This document shows, in pieces, positions 24,749 through 34,542 of a DNA stretch of 64,000 bases. The notes beneath the pieces were generated by a model. The model was given only the letters and a program-made list of their open reading frames with translations. It ran no database searches and was not told the origin of the DNA. Source of the DNA: Vibrio sp. B1FLJ16 (GTDB taxonomy: Bacteria; Pseudomonadota; Gammaproteobacteria; Enterobacterales; Vibrionaceae); assembly GCF_905175385.1 (NCBI RefSeq), contig NZ_HG992749.1, positions 2,914,001-2,978,000 on the forward strand, in the 5' to 3' direction. Numbering within the stretch: position 1 is the first letter of the stretch; every line of letters begins with the position of its first letter. The position numbers were made by a program, and so were the translations under genes.

Positions 24749-25855
24749 ATGGCTACTCTTGATGTAAACCCACAACGCTACCAGGAACAACTGGCTGAAA
24801 AAGTTGAACGTCTCACTGATATGTTCGCGCCATACAACGTACCAGAACTGGAAGTGTTTGAATCACCAGAGCAGCATTACCGTATGCGTGCTGAGTTCCG
24901 CGTCTGGCATGAAGGTGAAGATCTTTACTACATCATGTTTAATCAGGAAACTCGCGAAAAATACCGCGTTGACCAGTTCCCTGCGGCGAGCCGCCTGATC
25001 AATGACCTGATGCCGCTACTCATTGAAGCGATGAAAGACAACGACTCCCTGCGCCGTAAACTATTCCAGGTAGATTTTCTCTCTACGCTTAGCGGTGAAA
25101 TACTGGTGTCTCTGCTTTACCACCGTCAGCTGGATGATGAGTGGATTGAAAATGCAAAAGCAATGAAACAGCGCCTGAACGATGAAGGTTTCAACCTCAA
25201 CATCATCGGCCGTGCACGTAAGATGAAGATCATCCTCGACCAGGACTACGTGATTGAGAAGCTGGATGTTAATGGTCAAAGCTACATTTACCAGCAAGTT
25301 GAGAACAGCTTTACCCAACCAAACGGTAAAGTCGCAGAGAAAATGCTGGAGTGGGCTGTTGATTGTACTCAAGACAGTACAGGTGACCTGTTAGAACTTT
25401 ACTGTGGTAACGGTAACTTCTCTCTGGCGCTGGCACAAAACTTTGACCGTGTTCTGGCAACAGAACTGGCGAAGCCTTCTGTGGTATCTGCGCAATACAA
25501 TATCGCCGCAAACAACATAGATAACGTGCAAATTCTCCGCCTTTCAGCAGAAGAGTTTACTCAGGCTATCGAAGGTAAACGTGAGTTCCGTCGCTTACAA
25601 GATGCAGGTGTGGATCTGAAGAGCTACAACTGCAATACGATTTTTGTCGATCCGCCTCGTTCAGGCATGGATGTGGATACCTGTAAAATGGTGCAAGGTT
25701 ACGAGCGTATCATGTACATTTCTTGCAACCCTGAAACATTGAAAGAGAACCTAGACATTCTGACCGAGACTCACAAAGTGACGCGTTTCGCTCTGTTTGA
25801 CCAATTCCCTTACACCCACCACATGGAAGCGGGTGTATTACTGGAACGCAAGTAA
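24749..25855 (+). CDS. trmA: tRNA (uracil-5-)-methyltransferase
   Basis: TrmA methylates U54 of tRNA to ribothymidine using SAM. The 368 residues (E. coli 366) show the Rossmann SAM site [16 protein letters not shown], the [10 protein letters not shown] motif, and the catalytic nucleophile in ISCNPETL, with the C-terminal [18 protein letters not shown]. The divergent btuB-trmA arrangement is also found in E. coli. A bidirectional terminator follows. Confidence 0.98.
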   Translation: MATLDVNPQRYQEQLAEKVERLTDMFAPYNVPELEVFESPEQHYRMRAEFRVWHEGEDLYYIMFNQETREKYRVDQFPAASRLINDLMPLLIEAMKDNDSLRRKLFQVDFLSTLSGEILVSLLYHRQLDDEWIENAKAMKQRLNDEGFNLNIIGRARKMKIILDQDYVIEKLDVNGQSYIYQQVENSFTQPNGKVAEKMLEWAVDCTQDSTGDLLELYCGNGNFSLALAQNFDRVLATELAKPSVVSAQYNIAANNIDNVQILRLSAEEFTQAIEGKREFRRLQDAGVDLKSYNCNTIFVDPPRSGMDVDTCKMVQGYERIMYISCNPETLKENLDILTETHKVTRFALFDQFPYTHHMEAGVLLERK

Positions 25856-25869
25856 ACAGCAGAGATAAA

Positions 25870-25896
25870 AAAAAGCGAGCTCAACAGCTCGCTTTT
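25870..25896. terminator. Bidirectional terminator between trmA and yijD
   Basis: AAAAGCGAGCT and AGCTCGCTTTT pair around CAAC, with A-runs and T-runs on both flanks. It serves both convergent transcripts. Confidence 0.88.
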
Positions 25897-25914
25897 CTAT
25901 TTAACTTTGCACGA

Positions 25915-26286
25915 CTACTCTGCTGTCGCTTTAGCTTTGCCTTCCATGAAGCCCAGCTTCTTGCCAATCCAGACCAGTAAGATCATCGCCACCATGATGG
26001 CAAAGAAGTTTGAACCGGCTTCCGGGTGCTGCGCTTTAATAAACGCAGAGTGACCAAATGCTCCGACAAAGAAACAGGCCAAACCAACCAGTGGGATATC
26101 TTCCGATACCGGGTTGTTTAAGTACTCCTGGTAGAGGGCCTGCACAGCCAGTACAAGTGCAATCACAGGGAAGATTGAGAAAGAGACTTCACTCATGGTC
26201 AACCATGACAGTAAAGCATCACCACACATCCCTGCTATCAGTGCCAATATCAGCGTTTTCTTTTCAGATTTATTTCCATTCGCCAT
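25915..26286 (-). CDS. yijD: YijD-family inner-membrane protein (DUF1422)
   Basis: A 123-residue protein with four predicted membrane helices (about 10-30, 33-50, 65-85 and 92-110) and a charged C-terminus. It follows fabR with overlapping stop and start codons (TAATG), the same fabR-yijD pair as in enterobacteria, where the homologue is a small DUF1422 membrane protein of unknown function. The coupling suggests coexpression with the fatty-acid regulator. No catalytic motif was seen. Confidence 0.85.
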   Translation of the reverse strand: MANGNKSEKKTLILALIAGMCGDALLSWLTMSEVSFSIFPVIALVLAVQALYQEYLNNPVSEDIPLVGLACFFVGAFGHSAFIKAQHPEAGSNFFAIMVAMILLVWIGKKLGFMEGKAKATAE

Positions 26287-26918
26287 TATTCTATCCCGCC
26301 TTTTAATCGGTTTCGTTCACGTTCTTTGCGATACCAATAAGCCCCTTTGGCTATCATTCGCAATTGCATAATCAACCGCTCTGCGAGTTCATCTCGCTCA
26401 CGTCGATCTAAATCTAAAGCTTCAGCGCCCGAGCTAAAGACCAAAGTAACCGACGCCTCTGCTTGAGTATAGGCCTCTTCTCTGGTCACGCCGGTGCTCA
26501 TTAAATACTCAGTTAACTCTGCCGCAAAATGCTGAATTTCTCGAGCGACGGCCGTTCGGAATTCCGATGACGTGCCCGAACGCTCACGCAGCAATAAGCG
26601 AAATACGTTAGGACTACTTTCTATGAATTCCATAAAAGTTTCAATCGAAGTTCGAATCACACTGCCTTCTTTGACAATACGCTGACGCGCCTGACGCATC
26701 AGTTGACGCAGCAATAAACCGCCCTCATCGACCATAGTTAAGCCTAGCTCATCCATGTCCTTGAAGTGACGATAAAAAGAAGTCGGTGCGATTCCTGCCT
26801 CCCTGGCAACTTCTCTCAAGCTAAGATTGGAAAAACTGCGCTCAGCACTTAACTGACTAAATGCTGCATCAATCAGTGAACGGCGTGTTTTTTCTTTTTG
26901 CTGTGCGCGAATTCCCAT
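26286..26918 (-). CDS. fabR: HTH-type repressor of unsaturated fatty acid synthesis, TetR family
   Basis: FabR represses fabA and fabB in response to the acyl pool. The ATG at 26916-26918 gives 210 residues starting [15 protein letters not shown], aligned with the E. coli start; an ATG three codons upstream (26927) is also possible, and the frame is open further still. The TetR helix-turn-helix is visible in [28 protein letters not shown] (about 32-59), and the ligand domain retains [11 protein letters not shown]. It is divergent from sthA and coupled to yijD. Confidence 0.95.
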   Translation of the reverse strand: MGIRAQQKEKTRRSLIDAAFSQLSAERSFSNLSLREVAREAGIAPTSFYRHFKDMDELGLTMVDEGGLLLRQLMRQARQRIVKEGSVIRTSIETFMEFIESSPNVFRLLLRERSGTSSEFRTAVAREIQHFAAELTEYLMSTGVTREEAYTQAEASVTLVFSSGAEALDLDRRERDELAERLIMQLRMIAKGAYWYRKERERNRLKGGIE

Positions 26919-27223
26919 CGATTTCATTCTTAACTTGCTCTTTTTACTGTAGGGGGACAAGAGCTTCAATATAACGCAATTCACTCCCTGGGAGAAAAAT
27001 ATGTTGCCTCTCTCATGACTGAACGGGAAAACGTTACTACTGGCACGTGTCTGTATGCAATATCCTCAGCGTAATTTATAGACATCTAACCGTTCAATTC
27101 GTTCTTTTAGAGGTTTCTGCGTGATCACTTCCACTCTCTCGCAGCCAGCACGTGTACCTATAGCGCAAATGAGTTAAAATTGCGCTAAAGCAATGTTAAG
27201 CAAATATAACAAGGAAATACATC
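26919..27223. promoter_or_regulatory. fabR-sthA divergent intergenic region
   Basis: About 300 bases with no gene. It must hold the promoters of both divergent genes. Two copies of GCACGTGT (27043-27050 and 27148-27155) are visible, each inside slightly different flanks; they resemble half of the ACGTGT-type FabR palindrome. AAGGAAATACATC before the sthA ATG is the ribosome binding site. No clear -35/-10 pair can be chosen. Confidence 0.4.
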
Positions 27224-28624
27224 ATGGCGCATGTTAATCACTTTGACGTGATAGTAATTGGTAGTGGCCCGGGTGGAGAAGGGGCTGCGATGGGGTTAAC
27301 CAAAGCAGGCCTGAATGTAGCCATCATCGAAAAAGAGAACAGTGTCGGTGGCGGCTGTACTCACTGGGGAACCATACCATCAAAAGCACTGCGTCATGCG
27401 GTTAGCCGTATTATTGAGTTCAACAGCAATCCGCTTTTCTGTCAAAATAACACCAGCCTGCATGCCACGTTTTCTGACATTTTAGGCCACGCTAAGTCGG
27501 TCATCGACAAGCAAACGCGCCTGCGTCAGGGTTTCTACGACCGTAACCAATGTACCCTGCTGTTTGGTACCGCACGTTTTATCGATGAGCGCTCTGTTGC
27601 GGTGATGCAAAATGATGGCACTGAAGACATCTACTCAGCCGATAAATTTGTCATTGCGACCGGCTCACGTCCATACCAGCCAGATAACGTCGACTTCCTG
27701 CACGATCGCATTTATGACAGTGACTCTATCCTTAGCCTAAAGCATGATCCCCGCCATATCATTATCTATGGTGCTGGCGTGATCGGTTGTGAATACGCGT
27801 CAATCTTCCGTGGGCTAGGCGTGAAAACCGATCTTGTTAATACCCGGGATCGTTTGTTGGAGTTCTTAGATAACGAAGTTTCAGATGCGCTTTCATACCA
27901 CTTCTGGAACAGTGGTGTGGTAATTCGCAATGACGAAACTTACGAGAAAATTGAAGGCACCGAAGACGGCGTCATCATTCATCTCAAGTCTGGTAAGAAG
28001 ATGCGTGCTGATTGCCTGCTGTACGCGAATGGCCGAACCGGTAATACAGATAAACTCAACCTTGGGGCTGTGGGTCTCGAATCGGACTCACGCGGACAAT
28101 TAAAAGTGAACCGAAATTACCAAACCGCAGTGGAGCACATATACGCAGTGGGCGATGTGATTGGTTACCCTAGCCTTGCAAGTGCAGCTTATGACCAGGG
28201 ACGCTTTGTCGCCCAGGCGATCACTAAAGGTGAGGCAGAAAACTACCTGATTGAAGATATTCCGACAGGTATTTACACCATCCCGGAAATCAGCTCCGTC
28301 GGTAAAACGGAACAAGAGCTAACGGCAGCTAAAGTACCTTACGAGGTTGGTCGTTCTTCCTTTAAACACCTTGCCCGTGCGCAGATTGCAGGTAAAGACG
28401 TTGGCAGTTTAAAGATTCTGTTCCATCGTGAAACTAAAGAGATCCTAGGTATTCACTGCTTTGGTGAGCGTGCAGCAGAAATCATCCACATCGGCCAGGC
28501 TATTATGGAGCAGAAAGGTGAAGCGAATACCATCGAGTATTTCGTTAACACCACGTTCAACTATCCAACTATGGCGGAAGCCTACCGCGTAGCAGCACTG
28601 AACGGTTTAAACCGCCTATTCTAA
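27224..28624 (+). CDS. sthA: Soluble pyridine nucleotide transhydrogenase
   Basis: SthA (UdhA) moves reducing equivalents from NADPH to NAD+ in the cytosol. The 466 residues equal the E. coli length. The FAD site is [12 protein letters not shown] near the N-terminus, and the NAD(P) Rossmann motif is [13 protein letters not shown] (about 181-193). The disulphide of related lipoamide dehydrogenases is replaced: [14 protein letters not shown] keeps only one cysteine, as expected for SthA. The C-terminal dimer interface ([34 protein letters not shown]) is conserved. Confidence 0.98.
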   Translation: MAHVNHFDVIVIGSGPGGEGAAMGLTKAGLNVAIIEKENSVGGGCTHWGTIPSKALRHAVSRIIEFNSNPLFCQNNTSLHATFSDILGHAKSVIDKQTRLRQGFYDRNQCTLLFGTARFIDERSVAVMQNDGTEDIYSADKFVIATGSRPYQPDNVDFLHDRIYDSDSILSLKHDPRHIIIYGAGVIGCEYASIFRGLGVKTDLVNTRDRLLEFLDNEVSDALSYHFWNSGVVIRNDETYEKIEGTEDGVIIHLKSGKKMRADCLLYANGRTGNTDKLNLGAVGLESDSRGQLKVNRNYQTAVEHIYAVGDVIGYPSLASAAYDQGRFVAQAITKGEAENYLIEDIPTGIYTIPEISSVGKTEQELTAAKVPYEVGRSSFKHLARAQIAGKDVGSLKILFHRETKEILGIHCFGERAAEIIHIGQAIMEQKGEANTIEYFVNTTFNYPTMAEAYRVAALNGLNRLF

Positions 28625-28632
28625 CTGCAAAG

Positions 28633-30039
28633 CTACCAGCAAAGAGTAAAACAGCAGGCATCAAGCCTGCTGTTTTTGTTTGTGGTCACCTCATCGTTAC
28701 GCAAGAAATGTTTCCTTGCGCCACTGATAAAGAAAATCATCCCAAGTCCGATACCACGCATCAGCATAAAACTGGTCATCGCCAGCCAAAGTGCATGATT
28801 TTCCCATCCGGCAAACAGGTAAAAAACAACAAAGAAACTACTGGTAGCTACAAACATGCTGTTGCGCATTTCCTTGCCTTTGGTCGCTCCGACAAATATC
28901 CCGTCGAGCAGGAAACACCACATCGACGCTAATGGCATCACCACCAGCCATGGCAGATAGATAGCAGCTTGCTGATGCACAGAGTCTATAGAGGTGATCA
29001 TGGCGATCAGGTGTGATCCTGCCAGACCAAAAACAGCAGTTAAACCTAAGCAGATGATCAGACTCCAGAAGAAGGTGCCAATCAATGACGCACTCAGTTG
29101 CTGCCTGTCTTTAGCCCCGATGGCCTTACCGACCATGGCTTCCATGGCGTACGCAAAGCCGTCCATACCGTAAGAAATGATCATCAGAAAGCTCATCAGC
29201 ACCGCATTCGCTGCCACGACATCATCGCCAAAGCTTGCGCCCTGAAAAGTCATAAAGCTAAACGCCGCTTGCAGGCACAGTGAGCGTAAAAAGATGTCAC
29301 GATTAAGTTTTACAAACCGGCCGGCCCCGTGCCTCGTGTCAGCCAGTAGACTCTTCGGTGAAGGCAGCTTTCTCTCTTGCCATGTTTTCCACACACAAAC
29401 TAGACCAAATACCATCCCCGAGTAGTCAGCAATGACAGATGCCAACGCAGCTCCTTCCACTTTCCATCCCAAGCCCATAACAAACAAGACATCCAGTACG
29501 ATGTTGGTCAGGTTAGTAATAATAACCATCCACATCGGAGCTTTAGCGTTTTGCGTGCCTAACAACCATCCGAGCAGAACGAAGTTCATCAGTGCTGCCG
29601 GTGCACTCCATACCCGGACAGAGAAATACTGCATACCGTAATGCTTTACTTCTGCGCTGGCATCACTCCAGTTAAAGATAAGATCAGCAACTGAGCTGTG
29701 TAGGAATAAGAACAGCACCGCAAACAGCAGCGCCATCAAAGCACCTTGCAGAAATACTAATGCCAGTTGTTTACGATCATCGCTGCCATAAGACTGCGCA
29801 GCCAGCCCGGTTGTCGACATACGCAAAAAGCCGAGTAGCCAGAACGTCACACTAATCATTGTACTGCCTAAGGCAACACCACCCAGATACCAGGCGTGTT
29901 CAAGGTGCCCAATCACAGCAGCATCGACCAGCCCAAGCAGCGGAACGGTAATATTTGACAGCACCATTGGTATTGCGAGCGCTAAGACCTGACGGTGCAC
30001 TTGAGGATTAGATAAAGAAGAAAAAATAGAGTTTGTCAC
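28633..30039 (-). CDS. MATE-family efflux transporter (DinF-like)
   Basis: A multidrug and toxic compound extrusion transporter of about 468 residues with 12 predicted membrane helices. IPMVLSNITVPLLGLVDAAVIGHL is the MATE N-terminal signature, and the internal repeat starts around the NRDIFLRSLCLQAAF segment. The GTG at 30037-30039 with GAGGTG five bases upstream is a much better start than the in-frame TTG at 30102. It follows the methyltransferase gene by 63 bp on the same strand, below a Fur box. A MATE gene near lexA recalls E. coli lexA-dinF, but the substrate is unknown. Its last codons run through the sthA terminator hairpin. Confidence 0.88.
   Translation of the reverse strand: MTNSIFSSLSNPQVHRQVLALAIPMVLSNITVPLLGLVDAAVIGHLEHAWYLGGVALGSTMISVTFWLLGFLRMSTTGLAAQSYGSDDRKQLALVFLQGALMALLFAVLFLFLHSSVADLIFNWSDASAEVKHYGMQYFSVRVWSAPAALMNFVLLGWLLGTQNAKAPMWMVIITNLTNIVLDVLFVMGLGWKVEGAALASVIADYSGMVFGLVCVWKTWQERKLPSPKSLLADTRHGAGRFVKLNRDIFLRSLCLQAAFSFMTFQGASFGDDVVAANAVLMSFLMIISYGMDGFAYAMEAMVGKAIGAKDRQQLSASLIGTFFWSLIICLGLTAVFGLAGSHLIAMITSIDSVHQQAAIYLPWLVVMPLASMWCFLLDGIFVGATKGKEMRNSMFVATSSFFVVFYLFAGWENHALWLAMTSFMLMRGIGLGMIFFISGARKHFLRNDEVTTNKNSRLDACCFTLCW
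28650..28676 (+). terminator. Intrinsic terminator after sthA
   Basis: AACAGCAGGC and GCCTGCTGTT pair around ATCAA, followed by TTTTG, 26 bp after the sthA stop. The hairpin lies inside the 3' end of the convergent MATE reading frame. Confidence 0.85.
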
Positions 30040-30102
30040 AGGCACCTCGTTAACTAGGTTAATAAGTGTACCTGAGTTATCACAACAAGCGTAGGCTGGC
30101 AA

Positions 30103-30897
30103 TTACCACTTGATGTGAACAAGCACTGGCGTAAGACGATGTTTCAGCACAGGAATCTTATTAATCCAGCGTTGCCAAGCCTTCCAGCGGGAGCAAAAAC
30201 GGTCTAAAGGTGAAAAGACTTTTACCCACTGCGCCCATGGTAGCCATTGCAGTACCTGTTCAGCTGGCGCTTCGAAGCCATGCGCATAGCAATCAGAGCC
30301 GAGTTTCTGTCCCCACTTGCTTTCAGTCAGATCCCCAGCCAGAACCATACACACCTCAGCAGATACAAAATGACGTCCGAGAGTTTGCATAAAACTGGCA
30401 ACCTGCGATGCTGAGCAATCCAGAAGTGCCATTTCGCAGACAACCAGAACAGGAGCATTTTCAGGTACTGCGAGGGACTCCAACCATGCCATCTCTCCGA
30501 CGCTGCCTGTGTGGTGCGCGTAACGTTCATTTTTATGGAACAGCCTTTGACGCCACACCAGATTTTCTGTGACATCTAACTCAATCCAATGACAACGACC
30601 GTTATCCAGCCGGTAGAAACGGGTATCGAGCCCTGCGCCCACATTAATTACCCAGGCATCCGGATGCTGCTGAAGAAATGTCATTACCTGCTGATCGCAC
30701 AATTGCGTTAGCGTCACATGCAACAACTGCTTTTGTGCAACATCCCCGCTAAGGCAATCCGGTGCCATCTTACAACTCAGGCAGGCTTTGGCAGCAATAG
30801 GGTCATAAACCAAGCCATTGTCGATCATGCTTTCGCGGCTACGTAACAACAAAGGTTTCAATAAATGATTGGGAACTTGATGCTTGGGCTGAGACAT
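30103..30897 (-). CDS. Class I SAM-dependent methyltransferase, leucine carboxyl methyltransferase-like family
   Basis: The ATG at 30895-30897 (AGGA seven bases upstream) gives 264 residues. The SAM site is VINVGAGLDTRFYRL (about 89-103), followed by the acidic ELDVTENLVWRQRL: the pattern of the leucine carboxyl methyltransferase/PPM family, whose bacterial members often act on small molecules. A cysteine-rich stretch CLSCKMAPDC near residue 40 may bind a metal, which is my inference. The gene lies 43 bp downstream of a Fur-type box and precedes the MATE exporter, suggesting a two-gene iron-responsive operon. Substrate unknown. Confidence 0.85.
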   Translation of the reverse strand: MSQPKHQVPNHLLKPLLLRSRESMIDNGLVYDPIAAKACLSCKMAPDCLSGDVAQKQLLHVTLTQLCDQQVMTFLQQHPDAWVINVGAGLDTRFYRLDNGRCHWIELDVTENLVWRQRLFHKNERYAHHTGSVGEMAWLESLAVPENAPVLVVCEMALLDCSASQVASFMQTLGRHFVSAEVCMVLAGDLTESKWGQKLGSDCYAHGFEAPAEQVLQWLPWAQWVKVFSPLDRFCSRWKAWQRWINKIPVLKHRLTPVLVHIKW

Positions 30898-30939
30898 GGC
30901 ATTTCCTACGCCAATAGACATGATGGACACATAATTAAA

Positions 30940-30954
30940 TGATAATGAATATCA
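30940..30954. promoter_or_regulatory. Fur box upstream of the methyltransferase-MATE genes
   Basis: TGATAATGAATATCA matches the 7-1-7 Fur motif (TGATAAT-n-ATTATCA) at 14 of 15 positions. It lies 43 bp before the methyltransferase ATG and overlaps a possible promoter on the minus strand (TTGATA, 16 bases, TATGTG), where bound Fur would block RNA polymerase under iron-rich conditions. Confidence 0.7.
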
Positions 30955-31035
30955 ATTACACTAGCAAGCAAAGATGCATACCGCCTGAGAGGAAATGTGA
31001 AATGGAGTCAGATGGAAATTTAAAGATGATAAATA

Positions 31036-31063
31036 CAACAGCCCGGAAAAATCCGGGCTGTTG
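31036..31063 (-). terminator. Terminator-like hairpin after lexA
   Basis: A 12-bp perfect stem (CAACAGCCCGGA/TCCGGGCTGTTG) with a four-base loop lies 10 bp beyond the lexA stop. The following tract is only moderately T-rich on the minus strand, so termination may be partial. Confidence 0.65.
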
Positions 31064-31072
31064 CTAAAAAGC

Positions 31073-31693
31073 TTACATCCAGTCTGTATTACGGATAATA
31101 CCGACCGCCAGCCCTTCAATCGTCAGGTGCTGAGAGGTTAGATCCACCTGAATCGGTGCAAACTCGTCATTCTCAGCATGCAGTAATACCGTAGAGCCTT
31201 TACGTTCTAGGCGCTTTACTGTCACATCGTCGTCTACACGGGCAACAACAACCTGACCATCACGTACATCTTGAGTTTTATGAACAGCCAGCAAGTCACC
31301 GTCCATAATGCCGATGTCTTTCATACTTTCGCCATTTACACGCAGTAAGAAATCAGCTTGTGGTTTAAACATCCCCGGATCAACCTGGTAATGCGCTTCT
31401 ACATGCTCCTGAGCCAGAATAGGCTCACCCGCAGCAACCTGACCAATCAGAGGCAGTCCCTGATCATCATTTGCTGCGTCTTCGAGCAGGATACGAATCC
31501 CGCGGGACGCACCCGGAATAATTTCAATCGCTTGCTTACGAGCAAGTGCTTTAAGGTGTTCCTCTGCAGCATTTGCAGAGCGGAAGCCAAGCTCACGCGC
31601 AATCTCTGCACGAGTTGGTGGCATTCCGGTGTCCTCGATTTTACTTTTGATCAAATCGAAGACTTGTTGTTGGCGTGGCGTTAACGGCTTCAT
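31073..31693 (-). CDS. lexA: SOS response repressor LexA
   Basis: LexA represses DNA-damage genes and is inactivated by RecA-stimulated self-cleavage. The 206 residues (E. coli 202) have the winged helix domain ([26 protein letters not shown]), the cleavage bond Ala88-Gly89 (QVAAGEP), catalytic Ser123 (GESMKDIG) and Lys160 (VTVKRL). Two SOS boxes upstream allow autoregulation. plsB lies on the other side of the promoter region. Confidence 0.99.
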   Translation of the reverse strand: MKPLTPRQQQVFDLIKSKIEDTGMPPTRAEIARELGFRSANAAEEHLKALARKQAIEIIPGASRGIRILLEDAANDDQGLPLIGQVAAGEPILAQEHVEAHYQVDPGMFKPQADFLLRVNGESMKDIGIMDGDLLAVHKTQDVRDGQVVVARVDDDVTVKRLERKGSTVLLHAENDEFAPIQVDLTSQHLTIEGLAVGIIRNTDWM

Positions 31694-31700
31694 GTCTCAC

Positions 31701-31716
31701 CTGTCTTTTTATACAG
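31701..31716. promoter_or_regulatory. SOS box 1 (LexA site)
   Basis: CTGTCTTTTTATACAG is a perfect CTGT-N8-ACAG LexA site, seven bases before the lexA ATG and overlapping its probable -10 (TATAAA on the minus strand). Confidence 0.92.
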
Positions 31717-31720
31717 TTAA

Positions 31721-31736
31721 CTGTGAGTATATCCAG
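31721..31736. promoter_or_regulatory. SOS box 2 (LexA site)
   Basis: CTGTGAGTATATCCAG departs from CTGT-N8-ACAG by one base in the second half. It is spaced four bases from box 1, so the operator is tandem, as in E. coli lexA. Confidence 0.75.
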
Positions 31737-32057
31737 TAAATGGTTAAATGGAAACCCAATTGGTTGTTTTTTAATTTATTTACTTCGCTTTCTGAAACCA
31801 GCCATAATCCTGAACACCAAAATCCTATGAAACAGGCCTTATAAGGCTTGCCAAAATACGGGAATCACTAAGGTGTTCGGCTATTTTCTGCTCAATAAAA
31901 TTAAAAGGTTTGACCAGTTTCTGGTATCCTTGCTGCGCTTTAAATTTATTGCCTAGGCTTATTTCTATTGCTGTACTCATTTTCTTAACGGAATGGGCCA
32001 TGCGGACACAGAAATAAGCTGAGGCCTGTTTGAATACCTATCGAGGCTGTGAACTTT
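31737..32057. other. Remainder of the lexA-plsB divergent region
   Basis: About 320 bases without a gene, expected to hold the plsB promoter. No strong -35/-10 pair or operator stood out. The ribosome binding site before plsB is a GAGG around 32043. Confidence 0.4.
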
Positions 32058-34484
32058 ATGTCTTCTGGACAATCATTTTCACGTTCATTACTAAAACTAC
32101 CTTTATCGGTACTGGTAAAGGGCACCACAATCCCATCGAATCCGATTGAAGATCTCAATATTGACCCGACAAAGCCGATTGTGTATGCCTTGCCGTTCCA
32201 CTCGAACGTGGATTTGCTGACACTGCAAAAACAAGCCATGAGTCTTGGTCTGCCAGACCCGCTTACTCCACTGGAAATTAATGGCAAAACTCTGAACCGT
32301 TTCGTCTTTATTGCCGCTCGTCCAGCCATGATGGGAAATAGTAACGACGTCTTAACCGATTCTAACTCCCTGTTTGCCGAGTTATTAGAATTACACAAGC
32401 TCGATAGCGAACTTGATGTACAGATGATCCCAGTGACCGTACTGTGGGGACGCAAACCCGGCAAGGAAGAGAGCAGTAAACCTTACCTCCAGCCGATGAA
32501 CGGCCTGCAAAAAGCTAAAGCGGTCATCGCTTCAGGCCGTGACTGCCTGGTGCGCTTCAGCCCAGTAGTCTCACTACGATATATGGCGGATTCTCATGGT
32601 ACTGACAGCGCCATTGCACACAAGCTGGCACGTGTAGCTCGTATCCACTTCTCACGCCAGAAGCTGGCTGCATCAGGGCCCAACCTCCCACAGCGCCACG
32701 TTCTGTTTGCTCGTTTAATGAAATCACCGGCTATTGAGCAAGCGATCGCCGATGAAGCGAAGAGTAAGAACATCTCAATTGAGAAAGCGCGTAAAGAAGC
32801 TCACGACATCATGGACGAAATCGCCGCGAACTTCTCTTATGGTCTGGTAAAAAGAGGTGACCGTGTTCTCGGCTGGTTATGGAACAAGCTGTACCAGGGG
32901 CTGCACATCAACAATGCTTCAACTGTACGACGTTTAGCCCAAGACGGTCACGAAATTGTCTATGTACCGTGTCACCGCAGTCACATGGATTACCTGCTGC
33001 TCTCTTACGTTCTCTACAATGAAGGTATGGTGCCACCGCACATTGCAGCCGGTATTAACCTCAACTTCTTCCCTGCCGGCCCTATATTCCGCCGTGGTGG
33101 TGCTTTCTTTATCCGCCGCAGTTTTAAAGGCAACAAGCTATATTCAACTATCTTCCGCGAATATCTAGCCGAGCTTTTCGCTAAAGGTTATTCGGTGGAA
33201 TACTTCAGTGAAGGTGGACGTTCCCGTACCGGCCGTTTGCTGCAAGCTAAAACCGGCATGCTGGCAATGACGATTCAGGCCATGCTCCGCGGCCTAAACC
33301 GTCCGGTAACTCTGGTCCCGGTATACATCGGTTACGAACATGTCATGGAAGTAAGTACTTACGCAAAAGAGCTGCGCGGAAAACGCAAAGAAAAAGAGAA
33401 TGCCAGCCTGGTTCTGCGTACTCTGCGTAAACTGCGCAACTTTGGTTTAGGCTACGTAAACTTTGGTGAGCCGATTCAGCTAAATCAGTACCTGAACGAA
33501 CATGCTCCAGAGTGGACTAAAGACATTGACCCTATGGGCAGTACCAAACCGCAATGGATGAATCCTGTCGTCAACGGACTGGCCAATAAGATGATGACGC
33601 ACATTAACGATGCGGCAGCGGCTAACGCTCTGACACTCTGTGCTACAGCGTTGCTCGCCTCTCGTCAGCGCGCCTTGTCTCGTGACTCGCTTATCAGTCA
33701 GCTTGAATGTTACTTAAAACTGCTCAAGGGTAATCCGTACTCAAGCACGTCTACTATTCCGAGTGAGAGTGCTGAAGAGCTGGTCGATCATGCTATCTCG
33801 CTTGATAAGTTTGTAATTGAGACAGACACCATGGGCGACATTATTTCGCTGGATCGCAATCAGTCTATTCTGATGACTTACTACCGCAATAACATCATCC
33901 ACTTGTTTGCCCTGCCATCACTGATTGCACAGATGATCATCCGCCAGCGCAACTTAACGGTTGAAAAAGTTCAGCAGAACGTTGCCCAAATCTACCCATT
34001 CCTGAAAAAGGAGCTTTTCTTAAGCTATGAGGAAGAGGACTTGAATGCACTGGTTGAGAAAACTCTTAATCAGTTTGCCGAGCAGAACATGATCAGTCTG
34101 GATGGCAACAAACTGGAGTTTAACCAGTCGAATAACCAGACATTAGTTCTACTGGGCCGCACGATTAACGAAACGCTGCAACGCTACTCCATCGCGATGA
34201 ACTTGCTGGTTGCTTATCCTGAATTGGGTAAATCCGATCTGGAGCAGAAGAGCCAGGATATTGCCCAACGTCTCGGCCGCTTACATGGCATCAATGCTCC
34301 TGAGTTCTTTGATAAAGGCGTGTTCAGCGCAATGTTCAGTACCCTGAAGCAGCAGGCATATCTGGACAACGACGGCAACTGCGATACCGAAAAAACGGAG
34401 CAATTCGCCAAACTGTTATATGTTCTGCTCTACCCTGAAGTGAAGCTGACTATCGAAGAGAGTATTCACCAGCTGCAAGAATAA
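32058..34484 (+). CDS. plsB: Glycerol-3-phosphate O-acyltransferase
   Basis: PlsB acylates sn-glycerol-3-phosphate at position 1, the first step of phospholipid synthesis, at the inner membrane. The ATG at 32058 gives 808 residues (E. coli 807) and puts the catalytic HRSHMD at His306-Asp311, the same numbers as E. coli, which supports this start over the GTG at 32049. Later acyltransferase motifs include [29 protein letters not shown] and [11 protein letters not shown]. Its neighbours are lexA (divergent) and ubiA (convergent). Confidence 0.98.
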   Translation: MSSGQSFSRSLLKLPLSVLVKGTTIPSNPIEDLNIDPTKPIVYALPFHSNVDLLTLQKQAMSLGLPDPLTPLEINGKTLNRFVFIAARPAMMGNSNDVLTDSNSLFAELLELHKLDSELDVQMIPVTVLWGRKPGKEESSKPYLQPMNGLQKAKAVIASGRDCLVRFSPVVSLRYMADSHGTDSAIAHKLARVARIHFSRQKLAASGPNLPQRHVLFARLMKSPAIEQAIADEAKSKNISIEKARKEAHDIMDEIAANFSYGLVKRGDRVLGWLWNKLYQGLHINNASTVRRLAQDGHEIVYVPCHRSHMDYLLLSYVLYNEGMVPPHIAAGINLNFFPAGPIFRRGGAFFIRRSFKGNKLYSTIFREYLAELFAKGYSVEYFSEGGRSRTGRLLQAKTGMLAMTIQAMLRGLNRPVTLVPVYIGYEHVMEVSTYAKELRGKRKEKENASLVLRTLRKLRNFGLGYVNFGEPIQLNQYLNEHAPEWTKDIDPMGSTKPQWMNPVVNGLANKMMTHINDAAAANALTLCATALLASRQRALSRDSLISQLECYLKLLKGNPYSSTSTIPSESAEELVDHAISLDKFVIETDTMGDIISLDRNQSILMTYYRNNIIHLFALPSLIAQMIIRQRNLTVEKVQQNVAQIYPFLKKELFLSYEEEDLNALVEKTLNQFAEQNMISLDGNKLEFNQSNNQTLVLLGRTINETLQRYSIAMNLLVAYPELGKSDLEQKSQDIAQRLGRLHGINAPEFFDKGVFSAMFSTLKQQAYLDNDGNCDTEKTEQFAKLLYVLLYPEVKLTIEESIHQLQE

Positions 34485-34498
34485 TGAAAATGTAAAAG

Positions 34499-34526
34499 CA
34501 AAAAGGCATCCCATCGGATGCCTTTT
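34499..34526. terminator. Bidirectional terminator between plsB and ubiA
   Basis: AAAAAGGCATCC and GGATGCCTTTTTT pair around CATC, between two convergent genes. Confidence 0.9.
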
Positions 34527-34542
34527 TTATTTTTTCAGTTTG

